A stretch of 64,000 nt of DNA, taken from assembly GCA_002427745.1 (NCBI GenBank), contig DIYF01000057.1:29686-93685 (forward strand). The letters run 5' to 3'. The stretch is from Roseivirga sp. UBA6061 (GTDB lineage: Bacteria > Bacteroidota > Bacteroidia > Cytophagales > Cyclobacteriaceae). Each line of letters starts with the position of its first letter. Position 1 is the first letter of the stretch. This document shows positions 26,993-35,012 of the stretch, piece by piece. The notes beneath the pieces are model-generated. The model was not told where the DNA came from, did no database searches, and saw only the letters and a list, made by a program, of their open reading frames with translations. The position numbers and the translations under genes are program-made.

Positions 26993-27760
26993 TTACTTTA
27001 ACCGAAGGATATTGATGTGTGGGTGAGTAATCCAGGGGTCTACACCGGGATAAAAATTAGACTGCAGATCACTACCGTCTGTTTTCAGACCAATGAATCC
27101 CGTTCCTACACCGGTCGCGTCATTTCCTTTCTTTATCCCGTTTCGCTGATCAGATTTATGAGCTAAAACCGTTGAATCTGAAATTTTCACCTGATAGCTC
27201 CCGTCACCTTGCTCAACTGAAGCCTCGATAGCAATCATAACATGACCGGTATCTTTAGTCTCCCCCGATTCATCCCAGGCGATGATATCTCCTGCCTCAA
27301 TCAGGCTGAAATCTGTTTTACCGTCATCATCTAAAACCTGAGTCCAGTTAGTGCCTCCCGAATAGTTGGCATACTGAGCAGCTGAAGGCCATGGCTGGCT
27401 GTGTGATCTTCCACCGGTAGCATCCTTGACAATTTCGCTACATGCATCCTGACTGGTCTGCGCTATGATGTAAATCACATAGCCGGAACAATCTGTAAGA
27501 GCGAAATACTTGCCCCCGGCAGTCCCTATATAAGGTGCCTCATCATTTGAAATAATGCTTATGGCAGCTCCATCAGGGACCGGAAAATCATCGAGACTCT
27601 CTACGGCCGGGTTATCATCATTCTCGATGTTAAAACCATCAGCCGTTTTCTGCAGGTAGGCATAACTATACATGTTGTAGTCATTACCATCAGCGCTGTA
27701 CAGCTTTCCGGTAATTCCAGACAGAAAGTCTGTAGTGGTACTTAATAAATTATTACTCAT
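26993..27760 (-). CDS. NlpC/P60-like (papain-fold) cysteine hydrolase
   Basis: 255 residues without a signal peptide. The core motif DCSGYVIYII supplies a candidate nucleophile Cys91. IEAGDIIAWDES followed by TGHVMIAIE supplies His173 in the spacing typical of NlpC/P60 and CHAP hydrolases, which cut peptide crosslinks of peptidoglycan or other amide bonds. The N-terminal 80 residues are an added region of unknown type. As first gene of a cassette with an unknown soluble partner and a membrane protein, it could be an exported effector or a cell-wall enzyme; lack of a classical signal favours a specialised export route or a cytoplasmic role. Confidence 0.65.
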   Translation of the reverse strand: MSNNLLSTTTDFLSGITGKLYSADGNDYNMYSYAYLQKTADGFNIENDDNPAVESLDDFPVPDGAAISIISNDEAPYIGTAGGKYFALTDCSGYVIYIIAQTSQDACSEIVKDATGGRSHSQPWPSAAQYANYSGGTNWTQVLDDDGKTDFSLIEAGDIIAWDESGETKDTGHVMIAIEASVEQGDGSYQVKISDSTVLAHKSDQRNGIKKGNDATGVGTGFIGLKTDGSDLQSNFYPGVDPWITHPHINILRLK

Positions 27761-27807
27761 TTTTTGTTTGAATTGGACACACCTACTCTGTTAAAGTCTT
27801 AATAGAC

Positions 27808-27827
27808 AGGCTTTTCGGCATCCGCCT
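27808..27827 (-). promoter_or_regulatory. conserved 20-nt element, copy 1
   Basis: Plus-strand AGGCTTTTCG-GCA-TCCGCCT, matching the element at 32083-32102 at 17 of 20 positions. It ends 48 nt upstream of the peptidase-like gene start. It has an outer AGGC/GCCT inverted repeat and an inner CGG/CCG pair. It is either an operator or a 5' UTR structure shared by the two cassettes. Confidence 0.5.
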
Positions 27828-27932
27828 TTTGTTTTTTAGTCAGTTCTTAATCGTTCAGGTCGGGTCTGTATTGATTAGCAGGTTTATACCGGCAAGAAAC
27901 TCCTGGAATAGGGGGCTTCATATGTATTTGCG

Positions 27933-28709
27933 TCATAGTCCGAAACTTTTTAAAGAATCATCCAAACCCTGATTGATGAATTTGATGTCATTTCCGATCC
28001 CGATAAACTTAAACCCCTCGTCTGCATATTCCCGGATGACCTCCTTACTGTGCGCAAAGATTCCGGGAATCTTACCGTAACGGTTACAGGCGTCAATTAC
28101 CTTTCGCTTTGCATCTTCAATTTCTTTATGCATAATACTGCCTCCCAGCCCATAGGATGATGAAAGATCCCCAAGGCCCATAAAGAGGACATCAACTTGC
28201 TTAACCCCTGCTATACTCTCCAGATGGTCAATGCTTTCTTTGCTTTCGATTTGAAAGATGGATAGCGTACAGCCATTGGCATTTTTTACATACGTGGCTG
28301 AGCGTTTGTAAAAACCAGAGGCCCGGATGAAATTCATACCCCGGTCACCCATGGGAGGATAGTAACAGGCCCTCGCCATTTTCAATGCTTCCGCAGCGGT
28401 ATCAACTTTTGGAATCATGATTCCCCTTGCACCCAGGTCAAGCGAGAACTCTATCAAATGCTTACTGTGCTCTGGTATACGAATCAGCGGTGTCACATCA
28501 TATGCGTTCAATGCCTGTAAAATGTGCAGTACATCTTCTTTGGAGGCATGAGAAGCTTCCATGTCAATCAGTATCCAGTCTAAACCTGAGTTAGCCATGG
28601 CCTCGGCCACGAAACTATTGCCGCTCAGCAAGAAAGCGCCTATGGCAATTTCGTCCCTGGCGATTTTGTCTTTGATTTTGCTTTCGTAATTAAATAGTGT
28701 GTTGTCCAT
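27933..28709 (-). CDS. HpcH/HpaI family aldolase
   Basis: A 258-residue class II (metal-dependent) aldolase of the HpcH/HpaI/GarL family. Evidence: WILIDMEASHA, the metal-ligand region FQIESKESI, RGIMIPKVDTA and the C-terminal FIGIGNDIKF. Relatives cleave or form 2-oxo acid aldols using pyruvate or similar. It is last gene of the minus-strand cassette that starts with the 74-residue peptide, 9 nt after the HTTM gene. The substrate is not predictable. Such enzymes also occur in small-molecule pathways, which fits this accessory context. Confidence 0.85.
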   Translation of the reverse strand: MDNTLFNYESKIKDKIARDEIAIGAFLLSGNSFVAEAMANSGLDWILIDMEASHASKEDVLHILQALNAYDVTPLIRIPEHSKHLIEFSLDLGARGIMIPKVDTAAEALKMARACYYPPMGDRGMNFIRASGFYKRSATYVKNANGCTLSIFQIESKESIDHLESIAGVKQVDVLFMGLGDLSSSYGLGGSIMHKEIEDAKRKVIDACNRYGKIPGIFAHSKEVIREYADEGFKFIGIGNDIKFINQGLDDSLKSFGL

Positions 28710-28718
28710 GCCTGGGTA

Positions 28719-29624
28719 TTAAAACTGATCGATGATATGGTTTATAAAGAGCATCATCTCATTTGAGTCGATGAACAGCATGAGAACGGCCATCATATAC
28801 CAGCTGAATAAGTGCACATTCAGGATGTACTCTATCCCTAAATGAAGACCAAAACCGGTCGCTATCATGAAATTTCTTGATTCGTTTATCCAAAGCCCCA
28901 GAGCGATACCGGACTCTGCTATAAGAGCGCCCCAACTCATCAACTGGACATAGGGTTTTTTCAGAAGAAAGGCCGGCAGACTAAACCTTCGGTAATTGTG
29001 ATTCGCCATTACATAATACATGGCGGTTCCGTTTCTGTAGGTGGCCCCTCTGAGTTTCCAATAAACCGTTTTCAGATAAATGACTGATAATTGAATCTGC
29101 ATGAGACGAATCGCCCATGGAGCCTGCAGAAGGTAATCTTTGTCAGAATTGCTGACACTATAGAAAAAGTACTCATCCAGTGAATAAGTATGGCCTGAAG
29201 AGGCAAATATGAGATAAAAACACATAATTCTTGAAACGTTATCTCCTCCATTGCAAATGGCCGGATTTCTATGAATGATAGAGCCGAGTGTCAGATAGAC
29301 AAGGACAATACTGAATGTTGTGAACAAGCCCAGGATCATTAGGATCAATGCAAATACATGCAAACCAAGAACGGCATAGGCGGTCCACATGGTGGCAGGG
29401 AGATACCGGAACAATGAGAAGGCATAAGCTGACCTTTTTTCAAAACGCTCATGATTGAGAAGCCCCTGCGGGCCCAGAAAATCTTTAATATTGGCCAGGG
29501 TGTAAACAGCATCACACAATAAGAGTGAGCCCAGAACGATTCGGAAAATTGCTACAGTGTGGACGGGAGTGGGTGAATAGAAAAACTCATTCCAGAAACT
29601 CAATATGTCGGTAAGGTCAAACAC
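28719..29624 (-). CDS. HTTM-domain membrane protein
   Basis: 301 residues with several membrane helices and the features of the HTTM family, named for resemblance to vitamin K-dependent gamma-carboxylases: VAIFRIVLGSLLLCDAVY at the start, FLGPQGLLN, and the HYLN-like NHNYRRFSLP region in the middle. Bacterial members are mostly uncharacterised. It starts 6 nt after the stop of the 172-residue gene, which is the usual partner arrangement. Enzymatic carboxylation is possible but not shown; the pair may instead be a membrane-lipid or respiratory accessory unit. Confidence 0.75.
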   Translation of the reverse strand: MFDLTDILSFWNEFFYSPTPVHTVAIFRIVLGSLLLCDAVYTLANIKDFLGPQGLLNHERFEKRSAYAFSLFRYLPATMWTAYAVLGLHVFALILMILGLFTTFSIVLVYLTLGSIIHRNPAICNGGDNVSRIMCFYLIFASSGHTYSLDEYFFYSVSNSDKDYLLQAPWAIRLMQIQLSVIYLKTVYWKLRGATYRNGTAMYYVMANHNYRRFSLPAFLLKKPYVQLMSWGALIAESGIALGLWINESRNFMIATGFGLHLGIEYILNVHLFSWYMMAVLMLFIDSNEMMLFINHIIDQF

Positions 29625-29630
29625 GGAAAC

Positions 29631-30149
29631 TCATTCAGGATTGTATGTGAATATTAATTGCTTGAATATTTTTGATTGTTCATCTGCCTCCTGACCATAG
29701 GGAGTAATGTTCTGATGCACCCGATACACTTCAGCTTTGGTGTATCGATCTTTTAATTGGTATTTATGGAGCAGGTACTCTATAAAATCTCTTTTTATAT
29801 GGAAGGATGTTTTCGCTTGTCCCACTTCGTGATACACCTTCAGGTGCTTTTTAAAGCGTATTTTTTCAATGAAATTGAGTGACGTTCCCCTGGTAGGTTC
29901 CCATACCATAAACTCTCCGTTTTTCAGATAGATCTTTATGTTTGGCCAATGGTTATACAGTGGTGGGTTTGGTGAGAACATTTTCCATTCTGCCGTCAGG
30001 CCCAGCCAGAGAAAAAGAGGTTTGAGGTAAGCTGCCCCATACTTTTTTATCGGATTATCCGCTTCCTTGTCCCAGCAGATCATCCAGAACAGCATGAGCA
30101 CAATGAAGGCGTTCGAAGCAATTTTTGACAAAAGATGAAGTGTATCCAT
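29631..30149 (-). CDS. HTTM-partner membrane protein, 172 aa
   Basis: It has one clear N-terminal membrane helix (IASNAFIVLMLFWMIC) and a second hydrophobic stretch before AEWKMFSPNPP, a W-x-MF-P-x-P motif seen in small proteins encoded beside HTTM genes. The C-terminal part is soluble and basic. It lies 1 nt after the stop of the serine hydrolase gene and 6 nt before the HTTM gene, so the three are surely cotranscribed. Function unknown; it probably forms a complex with the HTTM protein. Confidence 0.7.
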   Translation of the reverse strand: MDTLHLLSKIASNAFIVLMLFWMICWDKEADNPIKKYGAAYLKPLFLWLGLTAEWKMFSPNPPLYNHWPNIKIYLKNGEFMVWEPTRGTSLNFIEKIRFKKHLKVYHEVGQAKTSFHIKRDFIEYLLHKYQLKDRYTKAEVYRVHQNITPYGQEADEQSKIFKQLIFTYNPE

Positions 30150-30150
30150 T

Positions 30151-31701
30151 TTAGTATTGTCTTTGAGTGTGTCTGAATTTCAAATCCCCGATCAGGATTT
30201 CCTTCCTCGACCTGTTTATGTGAATTCTTTCATTGGAAAAAGGGCCGTTTTCCTGCTGAAACACTCCTGGAGTTACTTCCCGGAGCGTAGCCTCCTGCAA
30301 TGAAGAATAAGCCAGAATCAGCAGACCTTTTCTTTCAAATAGTGCTATTCTTCCATTTATGGGGTGGGTGTAGATGCCTGCTATACTCTGATAAAAGCGG
30401 GGTTTACTGCAAACGTCTTTATGCTCTGCCTTTTCGAAGTAATAAGGTCCGATATAAATGCCGGTGCACTGTTGTCGAACCATATGCAGTCGCATAAGGT
30501 ACTGGCTCAACCCCGCTATTTTCAGGATAAAACACTGTTGTCCTTTGTAAATAAGTGGAGTAACATGACCTTGATTGAGCCTCGCGAAGTTCATTCCGCT
30601 TCTGCTTTCTATCTGCAATACATCACCCTGTTCATTTTTGTAAAGACCTGTGATCAGTTCCGGGTTGGAATAATTGAAATTAAGTTCACAGGCTGAAATA
30701 TCGCCTTGCAAGTACCTTTTGGCTGTTTGCAATAAGTGCAGCAAATCCGAGCCGGCTGAACTCCTGTTAGCCATTGCCACTAAACCCAATTGCTTTTCCG
30801 GGATGAGTAGCATAGAAGCACTGTGACCCCAATGCTCTGCACTCAGGAAAAAACAACTGCTTCTCCTGGTTTTGATATGAAGCAAGCCAATCCCGGAATT
30901 CAGATGACCGCTGATAGGTATAGAGCTAGAGAAAAGTACCTGAATACTGGTCGGGGTCAGTACTCTTTTGCCTGCATAAGTTCCCTTGTTGAGGATGCAC
31001 CTCATTAATTTTGATAGATCACCAGTGGTGGAATACATGTCAAAAGAAGCTTCAGGAGCCGACAGAAGGGGTATAGGGCTGCATTCAAATGGTGACTTGC
31101 TGTTTTCAGAAAAACATGAGAGCGCATGAGGAATCGTCAAACGCCTGTCGCCAGAATTCCCGAAACCTGAATCTGCCATGCCCAATGGATTGAATATTTC
31201 TTTTTGGACATAATCTGCATAGCTCATGCAGGTAACTACTTCGATAATCTTACCCAATAAGATGTATCCGAGGTTAGAGTATTTGTAAGATTTTACCTGG
31301 GGTTTCATTTGTTGCCAATCTTTGAGTTCCATCAGTAATTTCCTTCGACCCGGGTTTGAATAATGCGGCACTCCTCTCGGTAATCCGCTCGTATGCATCA
31401 GTAAATCGAGCACCGTAACATCTCTTCCAGGTAGCCATTTCAAATACTTGCAGACCTGATCATTAAGGTCAAATGCAGGCTTTTCTGCCAGTTGTAATAC
31501 AGCCAGTGCTGTCACCACTTTGGTTAATGACCCCACTTTGAAAATGAGGTTTTCCTTATTTGAATGCCATGAGATTAGTTGTTCTTCCGGGCCATAACTG
31601 ACTGCGGCTACCGAACATTCATGAAAATTAAAGTAGCTACACCCTATTGAAAGAAAGTCCTCAAGGCGTGAATCAGTGGTTTGGGTTATGCTTGTCTTCA
31701 T
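30151..31701 (-). CDS. serine hydrolase, class C beta-lactamase fold
   Basis: 516 residues. The beta-lactamase/PBP triad is present: SLTK (Ser58, Lys61), YSN (Tyr141) and HWGHSAS (HxG). No signal peptide is seen, which is unusual for a beta-lactamase and points to a cytoplasmic esterase, peptidase or acyltransferase. The C-terminal 180 residues form an extra beta-rich domain. It follows the 74-residue peptide gene and a hairpin whose arm abuts its start codon. It could process the peptide. PBP-type hydrolases also release NRPS chains in trans, so a link to the thioesterase-less NRPS cannot be ruled out. Confidence 0.85.
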   Translation of the reverse strand: MKTSITQTTDSRLEDFLSIGCSYFNFHECSVAAVSYGPEEQLISWHSNKENLIFKVGSLTKVVTALAVLQLAEKPAFDLNDQVCKYLKWLPGRDVTVLDLLMHTSGLPRGVPHYSNPGRRKLLMELKDWQQMKPQVKSYKYSNLGYILLGKIIEVVTCMSYADYVQKEIFNPLGMADSGFGNSGDRRLTIPHALSCFSENSKSPFECSPIPLLSAPEASFDMYSTTGDLSKLMRCILNKGTYAGKRVLTPTSIQVLFSSSIPISGHLNSGIGLLHIKTRRSSCFFLSAEHWGHSASMLLIPEKQLGLVAMANRSSAGSDLLHLLQTAKRYLQGDISACELNFNYSNPELITGLYKNEQGDVLQIESRSGMNFARLNQGHVTPLIYKGQQCFILKIAGLSQYLMRLHMVRQQCTGIYIGPYYFEKAEHKDVCSKPRFYQSIAGIYTHPINGRIALFERKGLLILAYSSLQEATLREVTPGVFQQENGPFSNERIHINRSRKEILIGDLKFRHTQRQY

Positions 31702-31702
31702 T

Positions 31703-31743
31703 GAGGCTCAAGAACAAAATCAGTAATTCTACCCCTGAGCCTC
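31703..31743 (-). promoter_or_regulatory. hairpin at the serine hydrolase start
   Basis: A perfect 8-bp inverted repeat (31703-31710 with 31736-31743) with a 25-nt loop lies between the 74-residue peptide gene and the serine hydrolase gene. On the minus strand its second arm ends directly before the ATG. It could lower translation or transcription of downstream genes relative to the peptide. Confidence 0.5.
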
Positions 31744-31826
31744 GTATAATAGTTGCCAATACCGTTCCTGGTATTCATATATTGACATTGGCAAACTGAT
31801 TACATTAGAGTCAGAAAAGGCACGCT

Positions 31827-32051
31827 TTAATTCTTGTCTTTGTCCTTATCCTTGCCCTTATCATCAGAACTACCATCTGCTATGCTATCCACTGCGAGAT
31901 CGACAGCGACATCTGCTACGACATCTGCGATCACTTCACAGCCATGTGATAAGCCCAGGTTGGCATCAAATTCAATGTATTCATCTGTGGTATTGAAGGT
32001 TACCTGGTCTTTTGATGTGGTATTGGGTTGGATTTTCTTTAATAAATTCAT
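31827..32051 (-). CDS. 74-aa peptide with Asp-patterned tetrad repeats
   Basis: A short protein of no known family. After a polar N-terminus and a lone Cys38, residues 40-59 read VIAD-VVAD-VAVD-LAVD-SIAD: five tetrads each ending in Asp, which on a helix would give an acidic stripe on a hydrophobic rod. The tail is GSSDDKGKDKDKDKN. No signal peptide. It opens the operon with the serine hydrolase, HTTM pair and aldolase, and a conserved 20-nt element lies 32 nt upstream. It could be a modified peptide precursor, a small structural protein, or a regulator; the sequence alone does not decide. Confidence 0.6.
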   Translation of the reverse strand: MNLLKKIQPNTTSKDQVTFNTTDEYIEFDANLGLSHGCEVIADVVADVAVDLAVDSIADGSSDDKGKDKDKDKN

Positions 32052-32082
32052 TTTTAGAGTGTTATTGTGATTTCTACTCGTA

Positions 32083-32102
32083 AGGCTTTTCGAATTCCGC
32101 CT
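32083..32102 (-). promoter_or_regulatory. conserved 20-nt element, copy 2
   Basis: Plus-strand AGGCTTTTCG-AAT-TCCGCCT, the partner of 27808-27827. It ends 32 nt upstream of the 74-residue peptide start. The three differing bases lie in the centre; the inner pairing changes from CGG/CCG to CGG/TCG, which keeps pairing through a wobble. Confidence 0.5.
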
Positions 32103-32459
32103 GCTCCCTGATCGACAATTAACTGAGGCCTCTATGAGTTAATTGATTTCGAAGAAGCTATCCAAAAGTATACAGTACCTTATGACATGAACCACGTAGA
32201 AATCGGCATTTTCCTGGCTAAGTATTTATACTTACAACCCGCATTTATTGGTACTAATTCTTGCCTCGGGTTGACAGCTGAGTTAATACAGACTTTGTGA
32301 AGGCTTTTTACAGTGAATGTATAGTTGCAGGTGCAGGTGAGCAGCTCAACCGCGCTCTCCGGGTGATGACAACCATTCCCGATGAAGCGTTCCTGTTTTG
32401 TGTGGACTTTCTGCGCCTCCGGAATGAGATCTCAGGGTTGAAATGTGAACCTCAGGCAC

Positions 32460-32488
32460 AAAAAAAGGAGCTACATTTCTGTAACTCC
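32460..32488 (-). terminator. terminator behind the tRNA fragment
   Basis: Minus-strand stem GGAGTTAC / GTAGCTCC (one wobble, 6-nt loop) followed by seven T. It sits 12 nt beyond the 3' end of the truncated tRNA copy, where a tRNA terminator would be, but its stem differs from that of the intact tRNA gene. Confidence 0.75.
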
Positions 32489-32499
32489 CTGATTCTCGA

Positions 32500-32543
32500 T
32501 GTAGCGGGAGCAGGACTCGAACCTGCGACCTTCGGGTTATGAG
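32500..32543 (-). repeat. 44-bp copy of the 3' half of initiator tRNA (att-like)
   Basis: Identical over 44 nt to 34848-34891, covering the anticodon loop to the 3' end of the initiator tRNA gene. The 5' half is absent. This is the standard form of an attachment-site remnant left by integration into a tRNA gene. Confidence 0.85.
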
Positions 32544-32586
32544 TATGAATTTGAGATGAAACTTTCAATGATATGAATGCCATGTG

Positions 32587-34311
32587 CTAGGCATCGCTCT
32601 CAGCCATTTTCATTTCACCAACAGTCATCCCCTTCTCTTTGGCTTTCTTGCGTTCAAGACTGGCCTCATAGGCCGATATTCCATGAAGCTCAGACAAGAA
32701 GTCCAAATGCCCCGGTGAGGTCACTACCATGATATCATCAGGTGTGATATCACTTGGGCTTTCATAACCACATGATTCGGCCAGCATTTGAGTTTCCTTA
32801 TAGAGCGTATCTGCATAGGTAGCCACACGTTTTGCTGCACTTTCAATATCCAATGCCCGCTCTAGTTTTTTGTTTTGAGTTGCAATGCCTGTAGGACAGT
32901 TATTGGTGTGACATTCCAATGCCTGGATACATCCAAGTGCCAGCATAAACCCTCTGGCCATATAAATAGCGTCTGCGCCTAAAGCCATAGCGACAGCGAC
33001 CTCAATTGGCGTTGCTATTTTACCACTGGCAAATAGTATTACTTTGTCGCGAACGTTATGATGCCTCAGGGCCCAGTCTGCTACTGCCACTGCCTGCTTC
33101 ATTGGTAGTCCTGCGTAAGAACTTAATACATAAGGAGCAGCTCCGGTTCCTCCGTCCCCGCCATCTATTACAATATAATCGGGGCCTCTTCCAGGTTCTT
33201 TACTCATTTTAGAAGCTATATCTTCAATCTCGGATGTATGTCCAATCACCATTTTGATTCCTACAGGCTTGTTGACAATTTTTCTGACACGGTCTATAAA
33301 GTCAAAAAGCCCATCAACATCACTAAATTCTTTGTGTCTGGCTGGTGCATAGGCATCTTTACCCATCGGTACTTTTCTGATTTTGGAAATCTCTTCCGTG
33401 ATCTTCTCTTTGAGTAACATTCCTCCTTTGCCAGGCTTGGCCCCTTGTGCCAGTTTGATTTCAAACATTTTCACCTGAGGATGTTCAGCCATTTCTGCCA
33501 GAAGCTCGTCATCCATATTACCTTCTTCATCGCGAATACCATATTTGGCTGTGCCTATCTGGAATATCAAATCTCCTCCTCCATATTCATGGCATGGGGC
33601 GAGTGATCCCTCACCAGTATTGTGCATGATTCCTGCCATTTGAGCACCTTTGTTGAGTGCTGCATGGGCACGATAAGAAAGCGCACCGTAGGACATGGCA
33701 CTGATATTAACAAAGTGATTCAAGACAACAGGCTCTACACCTGTGTGCTCTCCAATTACCTTTTTATAAGCACGTCTGACTGCATCGCCTGCCTTTGATT
33801 TGGTATTGGTAAAAGTCGCAGGCATAATGAGTGTGGTGCCCACCTTATCCATGTCTATCTGACTGCCAAAGCCTATGGTGTTTCGTGTCCCTTTCGAGGT
33901 CTCATAAACCCAGTTCCGTGTAATCCTGTTGTATGGCGTTTCTTCCTGATCATTGAGAAATAAGTATTGTCGCAACAGAGGTCCCATTTTGACTAATATC
34001 TTTCTGCCCCAAATGAGTACCGGAAACATTCTTTGAACTGGATTATGCTTTTGACGCTTGTCATGAATAAAAAGAACTATCAACCCTACAGCGAGTGCAA
34101 ATAGTACAAACTCGCCTGTCAATGTAGCGGCCCATTTGATGGCACCTACAGATTCTAAAGTTGCTTTTTGAAAATAGTAACCATAGATAGCAGTGACAGT
34201 ACTTGACAGCAAAAACCAGCTAATGGTGTAAGTGTTAAAACTTTTGAGGAATCCTCGCATTGAGGGAGCCTGGGAAACACTTGTTTTGTGGAATCTTCTT
34301 TCTTTCGCCAT
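32587..34311 (-). CDS. FMN-binding glutamate synthase-like protein
   Basis: 574 residues. Two N-terminal membrane helices (about 25-85) precede a complete GltB-type FMN/[3Fe-4S] domain: NISAMSYGALS, GEGSLAPCHEYGGGDLIFQIG, YIVIDGGDGGTGAAP, ASGKI and the Cys cluster CIQALECHTNNCPTGIATQ. It lacks the glutamine amidotransferase domain of true glutamate synthase. Such stand-alone, membrane-tethered forms are common and mostly uncharacterised; they are thought to use ferredoxin or another donor. It is a single gene between the tRNA fragment and the intact initiator tRNA gene. Confidence 0.88.
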   Translation of the reverse strand: MAKERRFHKTSVSQAPSMRGFLKSFNTYTISWFLLSSTVTAIYGYYFQKATLESVGAIKWAATLTGEFVLFALAVGLIVLFIHDKRQKHNPVQRMFPVLIWGRKILVKMGPLLRQYLFLNDQEETPYNRITRNWVYETSKGTRNTIGFGSQIDMDKVGTTLIMPATFTNTKSKAGDAVRRAYKKVIGEHTGVEPVVLNHFVNISAMSYGALSYRAHAALNKGAQMAGIMHNTGEGSLAPCHEYGGGDLIFQIGTAKYGIRDEEGNMDDELLAEMAEHPQVKMFEIKLAQGAKPGKGGMLLKEKITEEISKIRKVPMGKDAYAPARHKEFSDVDGLFDFIDRVRKIVNKPVGIKMVIGHTSEIEDIASKMSKEPGRGPDYIVIDGGDGGTGAAPYVLSSYAGLPMKQAVAVADWALRHHNVRDKVILFASGKIATPIEVAVAMALGADAIYMARGFMLALGCIQALECHTNNCPTGIATQNKKLERALDIESAAKRVATYADTLYKETQMLAESCGYESPSDITPDDIMVVTSPGHLDFLSELHGISAYEASLERKKAKEKGMTVGEMKMAESDA

Positions 34312-34816
34312 GGTAAGGTTTTTTTATATAAAAATTCAAGCTGAAGACCCCAGAATGACGTGAGGTTGCTTGAGATCAGGGAGTTAAGATTTGATTCAAA
34401 TGCTAACCCTGTTGATTTACCATACCGATTGAGTGCTAAAATGGCTGCGTTACTTTACGAATCGCCTTTGCTTCCGAGTGGGTTATTATGATCTCAGCAC
34501 TGCCATCTTCCTGAGATCGATTCTGCACTTCAAACAGTGCCAACCGGATATTCTGCTTTAATAAGGATAGTAAGTTTAGCCTGTTAATTCAGGCTACCTA
34601 GTGATGAAAAGAGAAAGACATTACTATGGTAAGGCGTGCAAACTTATCACTGTATACTTAAGTAGGACTGGTAGGTCAGTAAATGAAATTCTGAAAACCA
34701 ATTACGGATCAAAATTGATACTTACCAGAAGTGTATTCCTGTCAAAAAATTGAGTCTAAAGAAAACAGAAAATTGACTCTTGGTTCTTTGATATTGAGTG
34801 TGTCGATTTTGAGCAC
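34312..34816. other. intergenic region next to initiator tRNA
   Basis: 505 nt with no recognised gene. A 49-codon ORF (34604-34753, plus strand) encodes a basic peptide of unknown type and is probably chance. The left end holds the promoter of the minus-strand glutamate synthase-like gene. No integrase remnant was recognised. Confidence 0.45.
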
Positions 34817-34845
34817 AAAAAAAGCCCCGGCAAATTGCCAGGGCT
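34817..34845 (-). terminator. terminator of the initiator tRNA gene
   Basis: Minus-strand stem AGCCCTGGCA / TGCCGGGGCT (10 bp, one wobble) with a 3-nt loop, followed by a T tract (complement of 34817-34822). It lies 4 nt after the tRNA 3' end. Confidence 0.9.
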
Positions 34846-34847
34846 GT

Positions 34848-34922
<75 letters not shown>

Positions 34923-35012
34923 ATATCTCCTTCAGCATTTCTGAAGTGGGCTACAAATGTAGATGACAAATCCATTGTAAACAAGTACCTTTGCAACTTA
35001 ATTTTTGAAAAA

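Larger units (their letters stand above)
32052..32586. other. intergenic region with regulatory element and tRNA fragment
   Basis: 535 nt without a convincing gene. It holds, from left to right, the shared 20-nt element (32083-32102), AT-rich sequence likely to contain the promoter of the minus-strand peptide operon, a minus-strand terminator hairpin (32460-32488), and the 3' half of an initiator tRNA gene (32500-32543). Confidence 0.6.

Noticed and set aside
30151..31701. Reading the serine hydrolase as an antibiotic-resistance beta-lactamase
   Set aside because: It lacks a signal peptide, has a long extra C-terminal domain, and lies within an unrelated operon.
32297..32542. 81-codon plus-strand ORF ending in GLEPATFGL
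   Set aside because: Its end is the antisense of the tRNA fragment, a well-known false protein tail.
34604..34753. 49-codon ORF next to the tRNA, considered as an integrase remnant
   Set aside because: It has no recombinase motif (no R..HxxR..Y) and no similarity that I can recognise.
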